From Cyclobacteriaceae bacterium (GTDB taxonomy: Bacteria; Bacteroidota; Bacteroidia; Cytophagales; Cyclobacteriaceae), in NCBI GenBank assembly GCA_019638255.1, contig JAHBUD010000001.1:2170001-2234000 (forward strand): 64,000 bases of DNA. The letters are read 5' to 3'. Positions 34,692 to 42,874 of this stretch are shown here, piece by piece. The translations under genes were made by a program, and so were the position numbers. How positions within the stretch are numbered: position 1 is the first letter of the stretch; every line of letters starts with the position of its first letter. Under the pieces are notes generated by a model. It saw nothing but the letters and a program-made list of their open reading frames with translations, did no database searches and was not told where the DNA came from.

Positions 34692-35243
34692 CTACTTTTT
34701 CCGCTTAGCCGACTTCTTAGCTGGTGATTTTTTTGCCGTGGCTTTCTTCTTAAGTGCCGACTTTTTAGCTGGCTTGGTGGGCGAGGTGCCTATACCTTTT
34801 AGTATCTGGCCAGTATGGTTCTTTGTGTCAACCTTTTCTATAATCTCATTTATAACCCCCTTTTCATCAATAATGAAAGTAACCCTTGCGGTACCCATAT
34901 ATTTTCTTCCATACATCGATTTTTCTACCCATGATCCGTATTTGGTGTGCAGGGTCTTGTCTACATCGGCCAGCAGACGAAAGGGGAGTTTTTCTTTGGC
35001 GATAAATTTCTGGTGCGATTTCTCATTATCAGTACTCACGCCCAAAACTTCGTAACCTTGTTTTTGCAAGACCTTGTAGTTGTCGCGCAGGTTGCAGGCT
35101 TCAGCGGTACATCCCGGGGTTTGATCTTTCGGGTAGAAGTAGAGAACTACTTTTTTGCCTTTGAAATCAGAGAGCTTTACGAGTTTTCCATCCTGATCGT
35201 TTACGGTAAAGTCAGGAGCTTTGGAGCCTGCAGTGAGTGCCAT
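34692..35243 (-). CDS. bcp: Bcp-type peroxiredoxin with Lys/Ala-rich tail
   Basis: 183 residues. AhpC-TSA/Bcp domain 1-150 with peroxidatic Cys45 and putative resolving Cys50 in TPGCTAEACNLRD, the same spacing as E. coli Bcp. It reduces peroxides with thioredoxin as donor. Residues about 155-183 form an unusual tail rich in Lys, Ala, Ser and Pro (blocks such as KKATAKKSPAKKSAKRKK) resembling histone H1 or bacterial nucleoid protein tails. Ordinary Bcp ends near residue 155, so the tail is an addition and could bind DNA, RNA or polyphosphate. The M23 peptidase gene ends two bases upstream in the same direction, so this is an operon. Confidence 0.93.
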   Translation of the reverse strand: MALTAGSKAPDFTVNDQDGKLVKLSDFKGKKVVLYFYPKDQTPGCTAEACNLRDNYKVLQKQGYEVLGVSTDNEKSHQKFIAKEKLPFRLLADVDKTLHTKYGSWVEKSMYGRKYMGTARVTFIIDEKGVINEIIEKVDTKNHTGQILKGIGTSPTKPAKKSALKKKATAKKSPAKKSAKRKK

Positions 35244-35245
35244 GG

Positions 35246-37234
35246 TTAAGGTATCTTTTGAGTGTATGTTTTTTTGTTTCCTGCCTGATCGGTTACGGTT
35301 AAAGAGAAATCGCCTTTCAAGGGTTCTTTCGGATTAAGGCGCTCTGTAACGATAATACCGGTTTTAGCATCGTAGTTCAGTAACAACCATTTGCCATTAA
35401 TGTTTGCTTCATAACCGGCTATGCCCGATAAATTATCGCTGATACGGAATCGCGCTGCCTGGTTGTTCACATAAATGCGGCTAATGGCAGGAGGGATTGT
35501 GTCGGTGAGAATCGTGAAGTCTCCGGTTTCCCTGGGATAAAAAGTAATTTTTCCCTGAGCCCATTCTCCTCCTTCATAGGAATAGGATCTTCCTCGCACC
35601 CGGTAAACAGCAGTTGCTTTAGGGTTGGTGTATGACTGCAGCGGTTTTAATGTCGCCACGATACCCCGACTGAATGCAGCTTGTGGCCCTATGGAGAAAA
35701 ATTCCAGGCTATCATTTTTGATTTCATAACGCGCTATCATGTAGAGCGTATCGTACAGCGCCTTATCCGGAAAACGAATATCTATCCGGTCGCTGTAATA
35801 TTTGTATTCAACACCGGAGGGTACAAGAGCCTTGAAACCGGGTACTACAACTTTTTCACACAACGTAATGGAATCGGGCTGTTGTTTTCGCAGGTCAATT
35901 AAATAAACATCGCGTGTATTGTTAAAGTATGCCGGCTTGAGTTCGGTAGTTTTTCCTTGTGCATATATAATTGGCGATCCGCTTTCGGGATCGCAGGGTT
36001 TGGAGGAAAGCACAAGGGTGTTGTCTTCAATATCCCAGGTCAGGTCTGTTTTTAATGACTCCAGCGTCACCAGCTCACTTATCGGTTCGCTGGGTTTCAA
36101 ACGGAAACGAACCGTACTGGTGTTTCCGTGAAAATCCTTCATCACAATTTTGATGTTGGTTTGTTTTGTAGGATTAACTTTCAATTTGCCGTTGCCTGGA
36201 GATGAACCATAGAAGTGAAGGTTGTTTCCATCCTCCTGGTAAAGTCTGTAAAAACGTGTGCCTTCGTTCGAGAGCTTTTTAAAATCCATTACTGTGTAGA
36301 TGCCCCGGGCTTGCGTTAGGTTTAGTTGTTGGATATGCTGTTTAAAGATCAAGAGGCTGTCGGCATACACTTCTATATGATTAACACCACATTTAAACCG
36401 TGCATTGTCTACAATGTCGTGAGCCAATAATTCAAAACCGATTGTTCCATGGGCAAGAATGGGTTGTGATAACAGGTAATCAGAACCGGATCGCTGCAAA
36501 TAAAATTCGAACCTGCCGAACCGATCGTTGATGCGGGAATTGATGTCGAGTGTTTTGAACGCAATTTTTGTTGCTACCGGAGGTGTGTTATCGCGAATCT
36601 CGTTGAATCCGTAGCTCATGGGGTTTAACGCAAGGTTACTCGGGTTGCGGATGTCGAAATGCAAATGTGGACCGCCCGATGAACCTGAGTTTCCGGCAAA
36701 GGCAATCGTGTCTCCTTTTTTTACAGGGAATTGTCCTTCTCTAAAATAAAGATCGATGTTGGAAGTTTTGCGCCTGTAACGTTCTTTGAGAATGTAATTG
36801 CCAACCGCATCGCTGAATTTATCGAGGTGGCCGTAGACCGTGGTGTTGCCATCCGGATGTTTTACATACAATACATTACCATACCCCGCACTGCTTACAC
36901 CACCGCGAGAGATATAACCACTTTGTGCGGCCACTACGGGCCAGCCGATTTCGTTATTCGTTCGAATATCCAGGCCGGTATGAAAATGGGTGCTTCGAAG
37001 TTCGCCCATCGTACCGGACAGGGATGCTGGTGTTCCCGGCCGGATCGGGAAAATATATTGACTTTCGGCTCGTTCGGGTTCAGGTTTGCTCAGTTGGGCG
37101 TAAGCGCCTGTCCACCAAAACATACTGCATCCGGCAACAAGCAGCGGCAGAATTTTGAGCCGATGGTTAGCATAATCAGGCGTGCTGTAAGGGCTCCACA
37201 GTTTACTTAACTTCAAATTCCAGTAGTTTCTCAT
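35246..37234 (-). CDS. Secreted M23/LytM-type peptidase
   Basis: About 662 residues from the ATG at 37234, overlapping the end of the upstream gene; a TTG two codons earlier is also open. A hydrophobic leader (ILPLLVAGCSMFWWTGAYAQ) starts about 28 residues in, so the true start may be further downstream with a non-ATG codon. The LytM core lies near residues 75-210: THFHTGLDIR and GPHLHFDIR give the zinc ligands, and TVYGHLDKF is between them. The remaining 430 residues look beta-rich with no named family. Expected in the envelope as a peptidoglycan endopeptidase or, if combined with other subunits, a regulator. Coupled to the FAH-family gene upstream and the peroxiredoxin downstream. Confidence 0.88.
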   Translation of the reverse strand: MRNYWNLKLSKLWSPYSTPDYANHRLKILPLLVAGCSMFWWTGAYAQLSKPEPERAESQYIFPIRPGTPASLSGTMGELRSTHFHTGLDIRTNNEIGWPVVAAQSGYISRGGVSSAGYGNVLYVKHPDGNTTVYGHLDKFSDAVGNYILKERYRRKTSNIDLYFREGQFPVKKGDTIAFAGNSGSSGGPHLHFDIRNPSNLALNPMSYGFNEIRDNTPPVATKIAFKTLDINSRINDRFGRFEFYLQRSGSDYLLSQPILAHGTIGFELLAHDIVDNARFKCGVNHIEVYADSLLIFKQHIQQLNLTQARGIYTVMDFKKLSNEGTRFYRLYQEDGNNLHFYGSSPGNGKLKVNPTKQTNIKIVMKDFHGNTSTVRFRLKPSEPISELVTLESLKTDLTWDIEDNTLVLSSKPCDPESGSPIIYAQGKTTELKPAYFNNTRDVYLIDLRKQQPDSITLCEKVVVPGFKALVPSGVEYKYYSDRIDIRFPDKALYDTLYMIARYEIKNDSLEFFSIGPQAAFSRGIVATLKPLQSYTNPKATAVYRVRGRSYSYEGGEWAQGKITFYPRETGDFTILTDTIPPAISRIYVNNQAARFRISDNLSGIAGYEANINGKWLLLNYDAKTGIIVTERLNPKEPLKGDFSLTVTDQAGNKKTYTQKIP

Positions 37235-37817
37235 CTTCAATAAAGGCCGTTAACACATTGCCAACCGATACGGGGCCTACTCCTTTTGGTGTACCGCTAA
37301 AAATCAAGTCTCCGGTTCGCAGTGTAAAAAATTTTGACAGGTATGCTATTATATAATCGAAATCAAAAAGCATCAGGCTGGTGTTTCCTTTTTGTTTTAA
37401 AGTACCATCTACTTGTAAACTGAAATTAATGTCCTTAAGGTTCCTGAATTCACTTACAGAAATGAATTTATCGGAGATGGGGGCAGAGCCGTTAAACCCT
37501 TTGGCGATATCCCACGGTAATCCTTTTTCTTTAGCCTTTTGTTGAAGATCGCGGGCGGTAAAATCAATGCCAACGCCAATGGCATCGTAGTATTTGTTCG
37601 CGAACTTTTCCTGGATGTTTTTGCCCTCTTTGCAAATACGCAGCACCAGTTCTACTTCGTGATGAATATCGTTGGAGAAATCAGGGTAGTAAAAAGGTTC
37701 ATTATTTCGAATAAGGGCGGTATCGGGTTTGGTAAAAAGTACGGGTTCGTCAGGACGTTCGTTGTTTAATTCCTGAATATGCTCAGCATAATTTCTTCCA
37801 ATAGCAAAAATCCTCAT
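37203..37817 (-). CDS. Fumarylacetoacetate hydrolase (FAH) family protein
   Basis: 204 residues from the ATG at 37817 (MRIFAIGRNYAEH is the family's usual start; an ATG two codons earlier exists). Metal ligands are visible as Glu54 and Glu56 in HHEVELVLRI and Asp85 in GIGVDFTARD-like context (read here as VGIDFTARD). FTKPDT and FSGTPKGVGP are family signatures. Short members such as this act on acylpyruvates or as oxaloacetate decarboxylases (FAHD1-like); which one cannot be told. A -7 promoter box lies 20 bases upstream. The end overlaps the start of the M23 peptidase gene. Confidence 0.9.
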   Translation of the reverse strand: MRIFAIGRNYAEHIQELNNERPDEPVLFTKPDTALIRNNEPFYYPDFSNDIHHEVELVLRICKEGKNIQEKFANKYYDAIGVGIDFTARDLQQKAKEKGLPWDIAKGFNGSAPISDKFISVSEFRNLKDINFSLQVDGTLKQKGNTSLMLFDFDYIIAYLSKFFTLRTGDLIFSGTPKGVGPVSVGNVLTAFIEDEKLLEFEVK

Positions 37818-37836
37818 ATACAACCTGATTACATCA

Positions 37837-37844
37837 CAAAGCTA
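37837..37844 (-). promoter_or_regulatory. -7 promoter element for the FAH-M23-bcp operon
   Basis: Minus strand TAGCTTTG, an exact TAnnTTTG match, about 20 bases before the ATG at 37817. A second such box for the divergent M48 gene is only 23 bases away. Confidence 0.5.
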
Positions 37845-37867
37845 TTAACAATATAAATGTGAATATG

Positions 37868-37875
37868 TATTTTTG
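37868..37875 (+). promoter_or_regulatory. -7 promoter element for the M48 protease gene
   Basis: TATTTTTG, exact TAnnTTTG match, 17 bases before the ATG at 37893. Back-to-back with the minus-strand element at 37837-37844. Confidence 0.5.
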
Positions 37876-37892
37876 ACTCAAATTTAAAAGGT

Positions 37893-38687
37893 ATGATTCA
37901 AAAAGTGATTCTTCTTTTGACAGGCGGTTTGATTTTCTATGCCTGTGCTACTGTACCGGTTACAGGCCGAAATCAGTTGAGTTTAATCTCCAATGCGGAA
38001 ATTATTCCGATGGCTCAACAACAATATAGTCAGGTGATTACCCAAGGACCGTTGTCGAGTAATGCAGAACAAACGACTATGATCAAGCGTGTTGGTGTGA
38101 ACATTCAAAAGGCGGTGGAGGAATATATGGCTGAGCGGAATCTTTCGTCACAGTTAAACGGATTTGCCTGGGAATTTAATCTGATTGATGATCCTACCGT
38201 AAATGCATGGTGTATGCCCGGTGGCAAGGTGGCCTTCTACACCGGCATTCTCCCGATTTGTAAAGATGAGTTGGGTGTAGCCGTTGTAATGGGGCATGAA
38301 GTAGCCCACGCCATTGCCAATCATGGCCGCGAGCGGATGAGCCAGCAAATGGTAGCGCAGGTAGGGGTGCAGTCGCTGGGTGCTTTAATGGGACAAAATC
38401 CAACACTGGGCAATCAACTTTTTATGGAGGCCGTAGGTGCAGGTACCGGTATTGGTATGTTGAAGTTCAGTCGTCAGCATGAGTCCGAAGCCGATAAAAT
38501 GGGGTTGATCTTTATGGCGATGGCGGGTTACGATCCGCAGGAAGCGCCACGGTTTTGGGAGCGTATGGCAGCCCTAAGCGGGGGACAGGCTCCTCCTGAA
38601 TTCCTTTCAACGCATCCTTCATCCGAAACGCGTGTTCGCGATTTGAACAGTTGGATGCCGGAGGCGATGCAGTACTATAAGAAGTAG
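37893..38687 (+). CDS. M48 family metalloprotease lipoprotein
   Basis: 264 residues. Lipoprotein signal with Cys18 (GGLIFYACATVP). Zinc site His135-Glu136-x-x-His139 in MGHEVAHAIANHG, third ligand Glu197 in RQHESEADKMGL, and STHPSSETRV near the end, all typical of the periplasmic LoiP/BepA-like branch of M48. It probably degrades misfolded or misassembled envelope proteins from a membrane-anchored position. It has no TPR extension, unlike BepA. It is followed by a spacer with 7-bp repeats and then a secreted beta-rich protein. Confidence 0.94.
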   Translation: MIQKVILLLTGGLIFYACATVPVTGRNQLSLISNAEIIPMAQQQYSQVITQGPLSSNAEQTTMIKRVGVNIQKAVEEYMAERNLSSQLNGFAWEFNLIDDPTVNAWCMPGGKVAFYTGILPICKDELGVAVVMGHEVAHAIANHGRERMSQQMVAQVGVQSLGALMGQNPTLGNQLFMEAVGAGTGIGMLKFSRQHESEADKMGLIFMAMAGYDPQEAPRFWERMAALSGGQAPPEFLSTHPSSETRVRDLNSWMPEAMQYYKK

Positions 38688-38700
38688 TGCGAGGAATCGG

Positions 38701-38728
38701 GTTGCGGGGTTCGTGTTTCGTGTTAATG
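38701..38728. repeat. Degenerate 7-bp tandem repeats after the M48 gene
   Basis: GTTGCGG, GGTTCGT, GTTTCGT, GTTAATG in register, possibly continuing as GGTGCGC. GC-richer than the other heptad tracts in the window but with the same period. Confidence 0.5.
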
Positions 38729-38772
38729 GGTGCGCATTAGGTATTAGTAATAATTACATTAATAAACATGTT

Positions 38773-39498
38773 ATGAAAAAATTACTATCCATTCTTGCTA
38801 TCTGTTTTAGTGTGTCATTGTATGCCCAGAATTTCACTGGAGCATGGAAGCTGGTAACGCAAAACGGAAAGCCATTTGTTGACGAGTGTATTAAAATTTA
38901 CAGTGATGGATATTTTATGTTTGCCATCCACGACAAAGAAGGGAAATTCATAAAAGCAGGTGGCGGAAATTACAGTGTTGATAAGAAGACCTATACTGAA
39001 GTGTTGGATTTTTATACCACCGATAGTACCAAAGTGAGGCAGCCAGTAATCTATTCTTACTCCTTAAAGAAGGATGAGCTAACCATTGAAGCGCCTATGC
39101 ATGGCATAGTATTGAAAGAAAACTGGAAAAGAGTTGCGGAAACACCAACCCAACTAAACGGTGCGTGGCGTTTCGGTGCCCGTGTAAATGATGATGGTGT
39201 TGCCGGTGAAAGAAGAGGAGGAGCATCTCCACGACAAACCTTAAAAATCCTTTCCGGAAATCACTTTCAGTGGGCTGCTTTCAACTACGAAACCAAACAG
39301 TTTATGGGTACCGGTGGCGGAACGTACAAACTGGAAGATGGAAAATACACCGAAACCATCCGTTTCTTCTCCCGCGACAATTCCCGTGCAGGCATGTCGC
39401 TTACGTTTGATTACCGCCTCGAGGGCAACGATTGGTATCATAAAGGAAAGGGAACTACCGGTAATCCTGTGAGTGAGGTGTGGGAGAGAATTGAGTAA
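38773..39498 (+). CDS. Secreted protein with two lipocalin-like repeats
   Basis: 241 residues from the ATG at 38773 (a longer frame from 38713 adds 20 residues upstream of an obvious signal peptide LLSILAICFSVSLYAQ). The mature part is two similar beta-rich units of about 105 residues: GAWKLVTQNGKPF...AGGGNYSVDKKTYTEVLDF and GAWRFGARVND...GTGGGTYKLEDGKYTETIRF. The layout resembles DUF4488/lipocalin-like domains of Bacteroidota, but the family is not certain. No catalytic motif. Exported to the periplasm or beyond; function unknown. Confidence 0.85.
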   Translation: MKKLLSILAICFSVSLYAQNFTGAWKLVTQNGKPFVDECIKIYSDGYFMFAIHDKEGKFIKAGGGNYSVDKKTYTEVLDFYTTDSTKVRQPVIYSYSLKKDELTIEAPMHGIVLKENWKRVAETPTQLNGAWRFGARVNDDGVAGERRGGASPRQTLKILSGNHFQWAAFNYETKQFMGTGGGTYKLEDGKYTETIRFFSRDNSRAGMSLTFDYRLEGNDWYHKGKGTTGNPVSEVWERIE

Positions 39499-39506
39499 AT
39501 TTAAAC

Positions 39507-39851
39507 ATGAGCCTACGACCTGGAAATATTTCGATTATAGTTTTAGTTTTTTTGATTTCATGTACCTCCTTTAAAGGTGATAGGATATATCCAGCACTAG
39601 ACGCTAATTGTGAACCTAAATTTTTTCTAATTCCTCCTGTAAATGTTGACTATGAAGTTTTAGGTCTGTGTAAAGTAAAAGCCTCATCTGAACGCGTTGC
39701 CTTTAAAAAGCTTGATAAATGCGCCTGTCGGCATGGTGGTAATGGTCTGATTTTGCAAAAGTCCAAAACAGTTATTTATCTGGATAGGAACGCTGTAAAT
39801 TTCATGACACGAGCTACTTTTCGAGGTGAGGTAATCAGAATTAGATCTTAG
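39507..39851 (+). CDS. Small lipoprotein, unknown function
   Basis: 114 residues. A lipoprotein signal (IIVLVFLISC, Cys at about 19) is followed by a short domain with three more Cys and the segment VDYEVLGLCKVKAS...CACRHGGNGLIL. That pattern (a DYEVLG strand, then a helix with A/C...GGNGLI) recalls RcsF/YbjQ-like small alpha-beta lipoproteins, but this is a weak resemblance. It starts eight bases after the preceding gene, so cotranscription is likely. No function assigned. Confidence 0.75.
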   Translation: MSLRPGNISIIVLVFLISCTSFKGDRIYPALDANCEPKFFLIPPVNVDYEVLGLCKVKASSERVAFKKLDKCACRHGGNGLILQKSKTVIYLDRNAVNFMTRATFRGEVIRIRS

Positions 39852-39916
39852 AATAAGATTTAATTTTCATTAAGGTCTATAAAACTTATTCTCAAAGGAC
39901 TTCTGTTTTGTCTCCA

Positions 39917-39961
39917 ATGAAGCATCACGATTTAGCTTCATGAGCATAAAGAGTCTTTATG
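39917..39961. terminator. Two adjacent hairpins between convergent genes
   Basis: ATGAAGC (39917-39923) pairs with GCTTCAT (39935-39941) over an 11-base loop; immediately after it CATAAAGA (39945-39952) and TCTTTATG (39954-39961) form a perfect 8-bp palindrome. They lie between convergent genes. Without T-tracts, terminator function is only plausible. Confidence 0.35.
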
Positions 39962-39980
39962 TTGCTGAGTCAATCTTAAC

Positions 39981-41171
39981 CTAAGAATGCTTTGTTGATT
40001 TCTGTTTGGCATAGCCACTTAGAATGATCATTGCCAGGAAAAGCAATAACACGAATATGAAGGCCACTCGTAACGTTTGCCAGTCAGCAATGAATCCGAT
40101 AATCGGTGGTCCCACCAAAAAGCCGGAATAACCTACTGTGGTAACCATCGCTAAGCCAACACCGGGAGGAAGATCAGGAGCGTTACCGGCAATGCTGTAG
40201 GCAATGGGTACAACTACCGAGAGGCCAATTCCCACCAGGAAGAAACCAGAAATCACAACGTAAGGATCACTGAGAAAGATGGAAACACTAAGACCAGCAA
40301 TAGCAATAATGCCACAGATGAGGATAAGGCGTTGATCACTTAAACGAGACCGTGCGCTATCACCGGCTATGCGACCGATCGTCATAGCTAAGGCAAAGGC
40401 CGCAAGGCCAAGAGGTGCAAGCGAAACATCCGCATGCGAAACCTTTTCAAGGTAGATGGTGCTCCAGTCAGCCATAGCACCTTCACCCAGCATGGAGCAA
40501 AAAGCAATAATGCCAATGCTGATCATGGCCGCATTGGGTAGCCGAAACGCAGGGCCTTTGTGTTTAACCGTGGGCTTGTCGTGGATAAGATAATACCGCA
40601 TGAAAAAGGAAATGATCACACTTACAACTGTAATTGTACCCAAGTGCGTGAACAGGGGAGTATTCAGTGATGAAAAAAGTGAGCCCATGCCTGCGCCTGA
40701 CATCATACCAATACTGAACAAGGCGTGGAAGGAAGTCATGATGGGTTTGCCCAACACTTTTTCAACCATAACGGCCTGGGCATTCATGGATACATCGAGC
40801 ATCCCTGCTGAAACACCCATTAAGAAGAACAGTGACATCAGGCCGGCAAGGTTAAATGTCCAGGGAACGAACGGGATCAGCAAGCAGTAAAAGAAAACGG
40901 AAAACAACGTGATCCTTCGGCTGCCAAACCGGATAATGAACCAACCGGTAAACGGCATGGCGCCAATAGCCCCAATGGAGGAGGCGAGCAGTACAAATCC
41001 TAACGTGCCGTTATCGATGGAGAATTGTTCCTGTACACGGGGCAATCGTGAATACAGGTTGGCATGAATAAACCCATTGATGAAGAATATAATTTTAACA
41101 GCAATACGAGGGTAATTCACAAATGAAGGAGCAAGGATCCGGAATGCATTATTATTTATTCTTGAACTCAC
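39981..41171 (-). CDS. MFS transporter
   Basis: 396 residues with about twelve hydrophobic segments in two six-helix halves, and the MFS loop 2-3 motif seen as GWFIIRFGSRRITL. The sequence resembles the fucose permease/YfkF-like MFS group (FFINGFIHANLYSRLPRVQEQF at the start of helix 1), but the substrate cannot be inferred. It begins 20 bases inside the 3' end of the upstream exonuclease gene, so the two are translationally coupled. It converges with the small lipoprotein gene across a spacer holding two hairpins. Inner membrane importer or exporter. Confidence 0.9.
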   Translation of the reverse strand: MSSRINNNAFRILAPSFVNYPRIAVKIIFFINGFIHANLYSRLPRVQEQFSIDNGTLGFVLLASSIGAIGAMPFTGWFIIRFGSRRITLFSVFFYCLLIPFVPWTFNLAGLMSLFFLMGVSAGMLDVSMNAQAVMVEKVLGKPIMTSFHALFSIGMMSGAGMGSLFSSLNTPLFTHLGTITVVSVIISFFMRYYLIHDKPTVKHKGPAFRLPNAAMISIGIIAFCSMLGEGAMADWSTIYLEKVSHADVSLAPLGLAAFALAMTIGRIAGDSARSRLSDQRLILICGIIAIAGLSVSIFLSDPYVVISGFFLVGIGLSVVVPIAYSIAGNAPDLPPGVGLAMVTTVGYSGFLVGPPIIGFIADWQTLRVAFIFVLLLFLAMIILSGYAKQKSTKHS

Positions 41172-41958
41172 GGAGTTTGATCTCGGTGAGCTTTCGCTTG
41201 GTATCCTGCGGAAAATCCCCGTTCATCATCCAATCGTAGTAGGAGGGTTCCTGTTTTAGTACATCCAGCACTTTTTTGTTTTTGTGTTTACCGAAGTTGA
41301 AAACTTCTTCGCCTTTTTCGTTGCGGACCATGCGCCCGGCAAGGTCAACCAATCCTGAACCCGTTAACTGCGCCAGCGAGTCCATATCGTTTTTAATTTC
41401 GCCAACGGTATGGCCGAGACCATCAATAACGGGCTGACCATCATACTTTTCAATCTGAGCGATCAGCACTTCCAATGTTGCCTGCGTATCGGCTTGCGCG
41501 GTGTGGGAATCTTCCAACGCTTTATCCAAGTAAAATTTATAGGCAGCCGAGAGTGTACGCTTTTCCATCAGGTGAAAAATGCGTTGTGAATCAATGATCT
41601 TCTTTCTTGAATAATCAAATTCAACACCGGCCCTTAAAAATTCTTCAACCAGTATGGGTATGTCAAATTTTAAAACATTAAAACCCGCTAGGTCAGCACC
41701 CTCAAAAAACTTCGCATAATCTTTGGCTACATCTTTAAAAGTAGGTTTATCTTTTACGTCCTCGTCTTTCAATCCATGGAATTTGGATGATTCAGCAGGA
41801 ATGGGAATGGTGGGATTGATTACATCCGTTTTTTTTACCAGCTCCCCATTTGGCATTACTTTGATAACAGCAATTTCAAGAATTCGGTCGGTGGTAATGT
41901 TTGTGCCCGTTGTTTCAAGATCAAAAACACAAAGTGGATTGCGGAGGTTAAGTTGCAT
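41152..41958 (-). CDS. DEDDh 3'-5' exonuclease (DnaQ/PolC-epsilon-like)
   Basis: 268 residues. Exonuclease domain with the DEDDh residues: Asp13 and Glu15 (VFDLETTGTN), Asp in FNVLKFDIPIL, His in SHTAQADTQAT and the following Asp. The C-terminal 60 residues contain NFGKHKNKKVLDVLKQEPSYYDWM, a small domain (DUF3820-like) often attached to exonucleases and putative quorum-sensing factors. Stand-alone enzyme for DNA proofreading, repair or RNA trimming in the cytoplasm. Coupled with the MFS gene. Whether it serves as the epsilon subunit of the replicase cannot be decided from the window. Confidence 0.92.
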   Translation of the reverse strand: MQLNLRNPLCVFDLETTGTNITTDRILEIAVIKVMPNGELVKKTDVINPTIPIPAESSKFHGLKDEDVKDKPTFKDVAKDYAKFFEGADLAGFNVLKFDIPILVEEFLRAGVEFDYSRKKIIDSQRIFHLMEKRTLSAAYKFYLDKALEDSHTAQADTQATLEVLIAQIEKYDGQPVIDGLGHTVGEIKNDMDSLAQLTGSGLVDLAGRMVRNEKGEEVFNFGKHKNKKVLDVLKQEPSYYDWMMNGDFPQDTKRKLTEIKLREFKNK

Positions 41959-42002
41959 AGCGGTTTTTACTCAAGAGTAGAGATCCCTTTAAGGTGCCTG
42001 AT

Positions 42003-42632
42003 TTATAATGGAAAAGTTGAGATTGCCTTGTAGAATTGATCGGAGGAAATGCCAACGCGTTTCAATAGCTCTTTGGCTCCGCTGATGTTCTGGAAGTTAA
42101 CACTACCGTAAATGTTTACGGGAACTTTGTCCTTTCCGGAAGTCAGAAAATGATTGCCGGATTCCGAAGTATGGGGATGAATTTTGTAGGCGATGCTCAA
42201 CACATCAGTTCTCGGTTTGGCGCCCACAACAAAAGCAACCGGATCGTTTTCGCAATAAAGAAGTAGGCCAGCCTTAGGTAAATTATCGGCAAATTTGTCA
42301 AAACGTTTAACGTAATCATCTTCCGTTGGGAATTCTTCGGATGCCGACCAGATGATGTTGCTGATTATTCCGATGTGATGCTTGAATCCCAGCATATTTT
42401 GCTCAGTACCCTCAATAACTATAATGGGTGCATCCGACATACGCGAAGTTTCGGTTATGCCGTGAACCGGGGCACTGATGAGGTAATCGAAAGAACGCTT
42501 ATAATAGTTGAGCACATAAATGAGGATGGCTGTAAGGGTGGTTCTTCCCCGGGTTCCGGTAACGACAATGCGCTGCTTATCAACGGATTGTTGCAAAATT
42601 GCTTCAGGTTGAACGGTCATGCTTAAGCTCAT
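42003..42632 (-). CDS. Truncated Mur-ligase-like P-loop protein
   Basis: 209 residues; no family certain. Residues 20-55 read IVVTGTRGRTTLTAILIYVLN, like the Mur ligase ATP-binding loop (GTxGKTT), followed by segments like FDYLISAPVHGI, PIIVIEGTEQ and IGIISNIIWSASEEFPT that fit the Mur central domain (Mpl/MurC-like). But it lacks the N-terminal and C-terminal ligase domains, and the catalytic P-loop Lys is Arg (GRTT). A full Mur ligase is about 450 residues. It may be a non-catalytic or very divergent relative. An ATG four codons in (42620) is an alternative start. It is divergent from dnaB. Confidence 0.6.
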   Translation of the reverse strand: MSLSMTVQPEAILQQSVDKQRIVVTGTRGRTTLTAILIYVLNYYKRSFDYLISAPVHGITETSRMSDAPIIVIEGTEQNMLGFKHHIGIISNIIWSASEEFPTEDDYVKRFDKFADNLPKAGLLLYCENDPVAFVVGAKPRTDVLSIAYKIHPHTSESGNHFLTSGKDKVPVNIYGSVNFQNISGAKELLKRVGISSDQFYKAISTFPL

Positions 42633-42746
42633 GTTCAGTTAATACTTGCGAAAGTAACGGAAATAGTTGTTTTGAAAAAGGCAAGGTGGTTATGTCACAG
42701 CTTGTCAGCTTTACGCCCTATACTTGAGCGCATGATATTTTTTTAC

Positions 42747-42786
42747 TGTGCATAACTTGTTAATGGGAATGTGCATTACCTGTTAA
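42747..42786. promoter_or_regulatory. Two DnaA-box-like direct repeats upstream of dnaB
   Basis: TGTGCATAACTTGTTAA (42747-42763) and TGTGCATTACCTGTTAA (42770-42786) differ at two positions and are 23 bases apart, about two helical turns. The minus strand of the first contains TTATGCACA, an exact match to the DnaA box TTATNCACA; the second gives TAATGCACA, one mismatch. They lie 89-128 bases before the dnaB ATG. Confidence 0.5.
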
Positions 42787-42874
42787 CCTGTATGGAACGA
42801 ATGTTATTAACCGGATTACGTGTTTGCTTACGTTTGTCACCTTGTAAATAAGCAACACGTCCAACAACCACGGT

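Noticed and set aside
36731..37210. 159-codon plus-strand frame opposite the M23 peptidase gene
   Set aside because: Antisense to conserved LytM motifs; composition follows the opposite strand gene.
42633..42874. Chromosomal origin at the dnaB upstream region
   Set aside because: Only two DnaA-box-like sites, no clear AT-rich unwinding element and no dnaA or other origin-type neighbours; promoter control is simpler.
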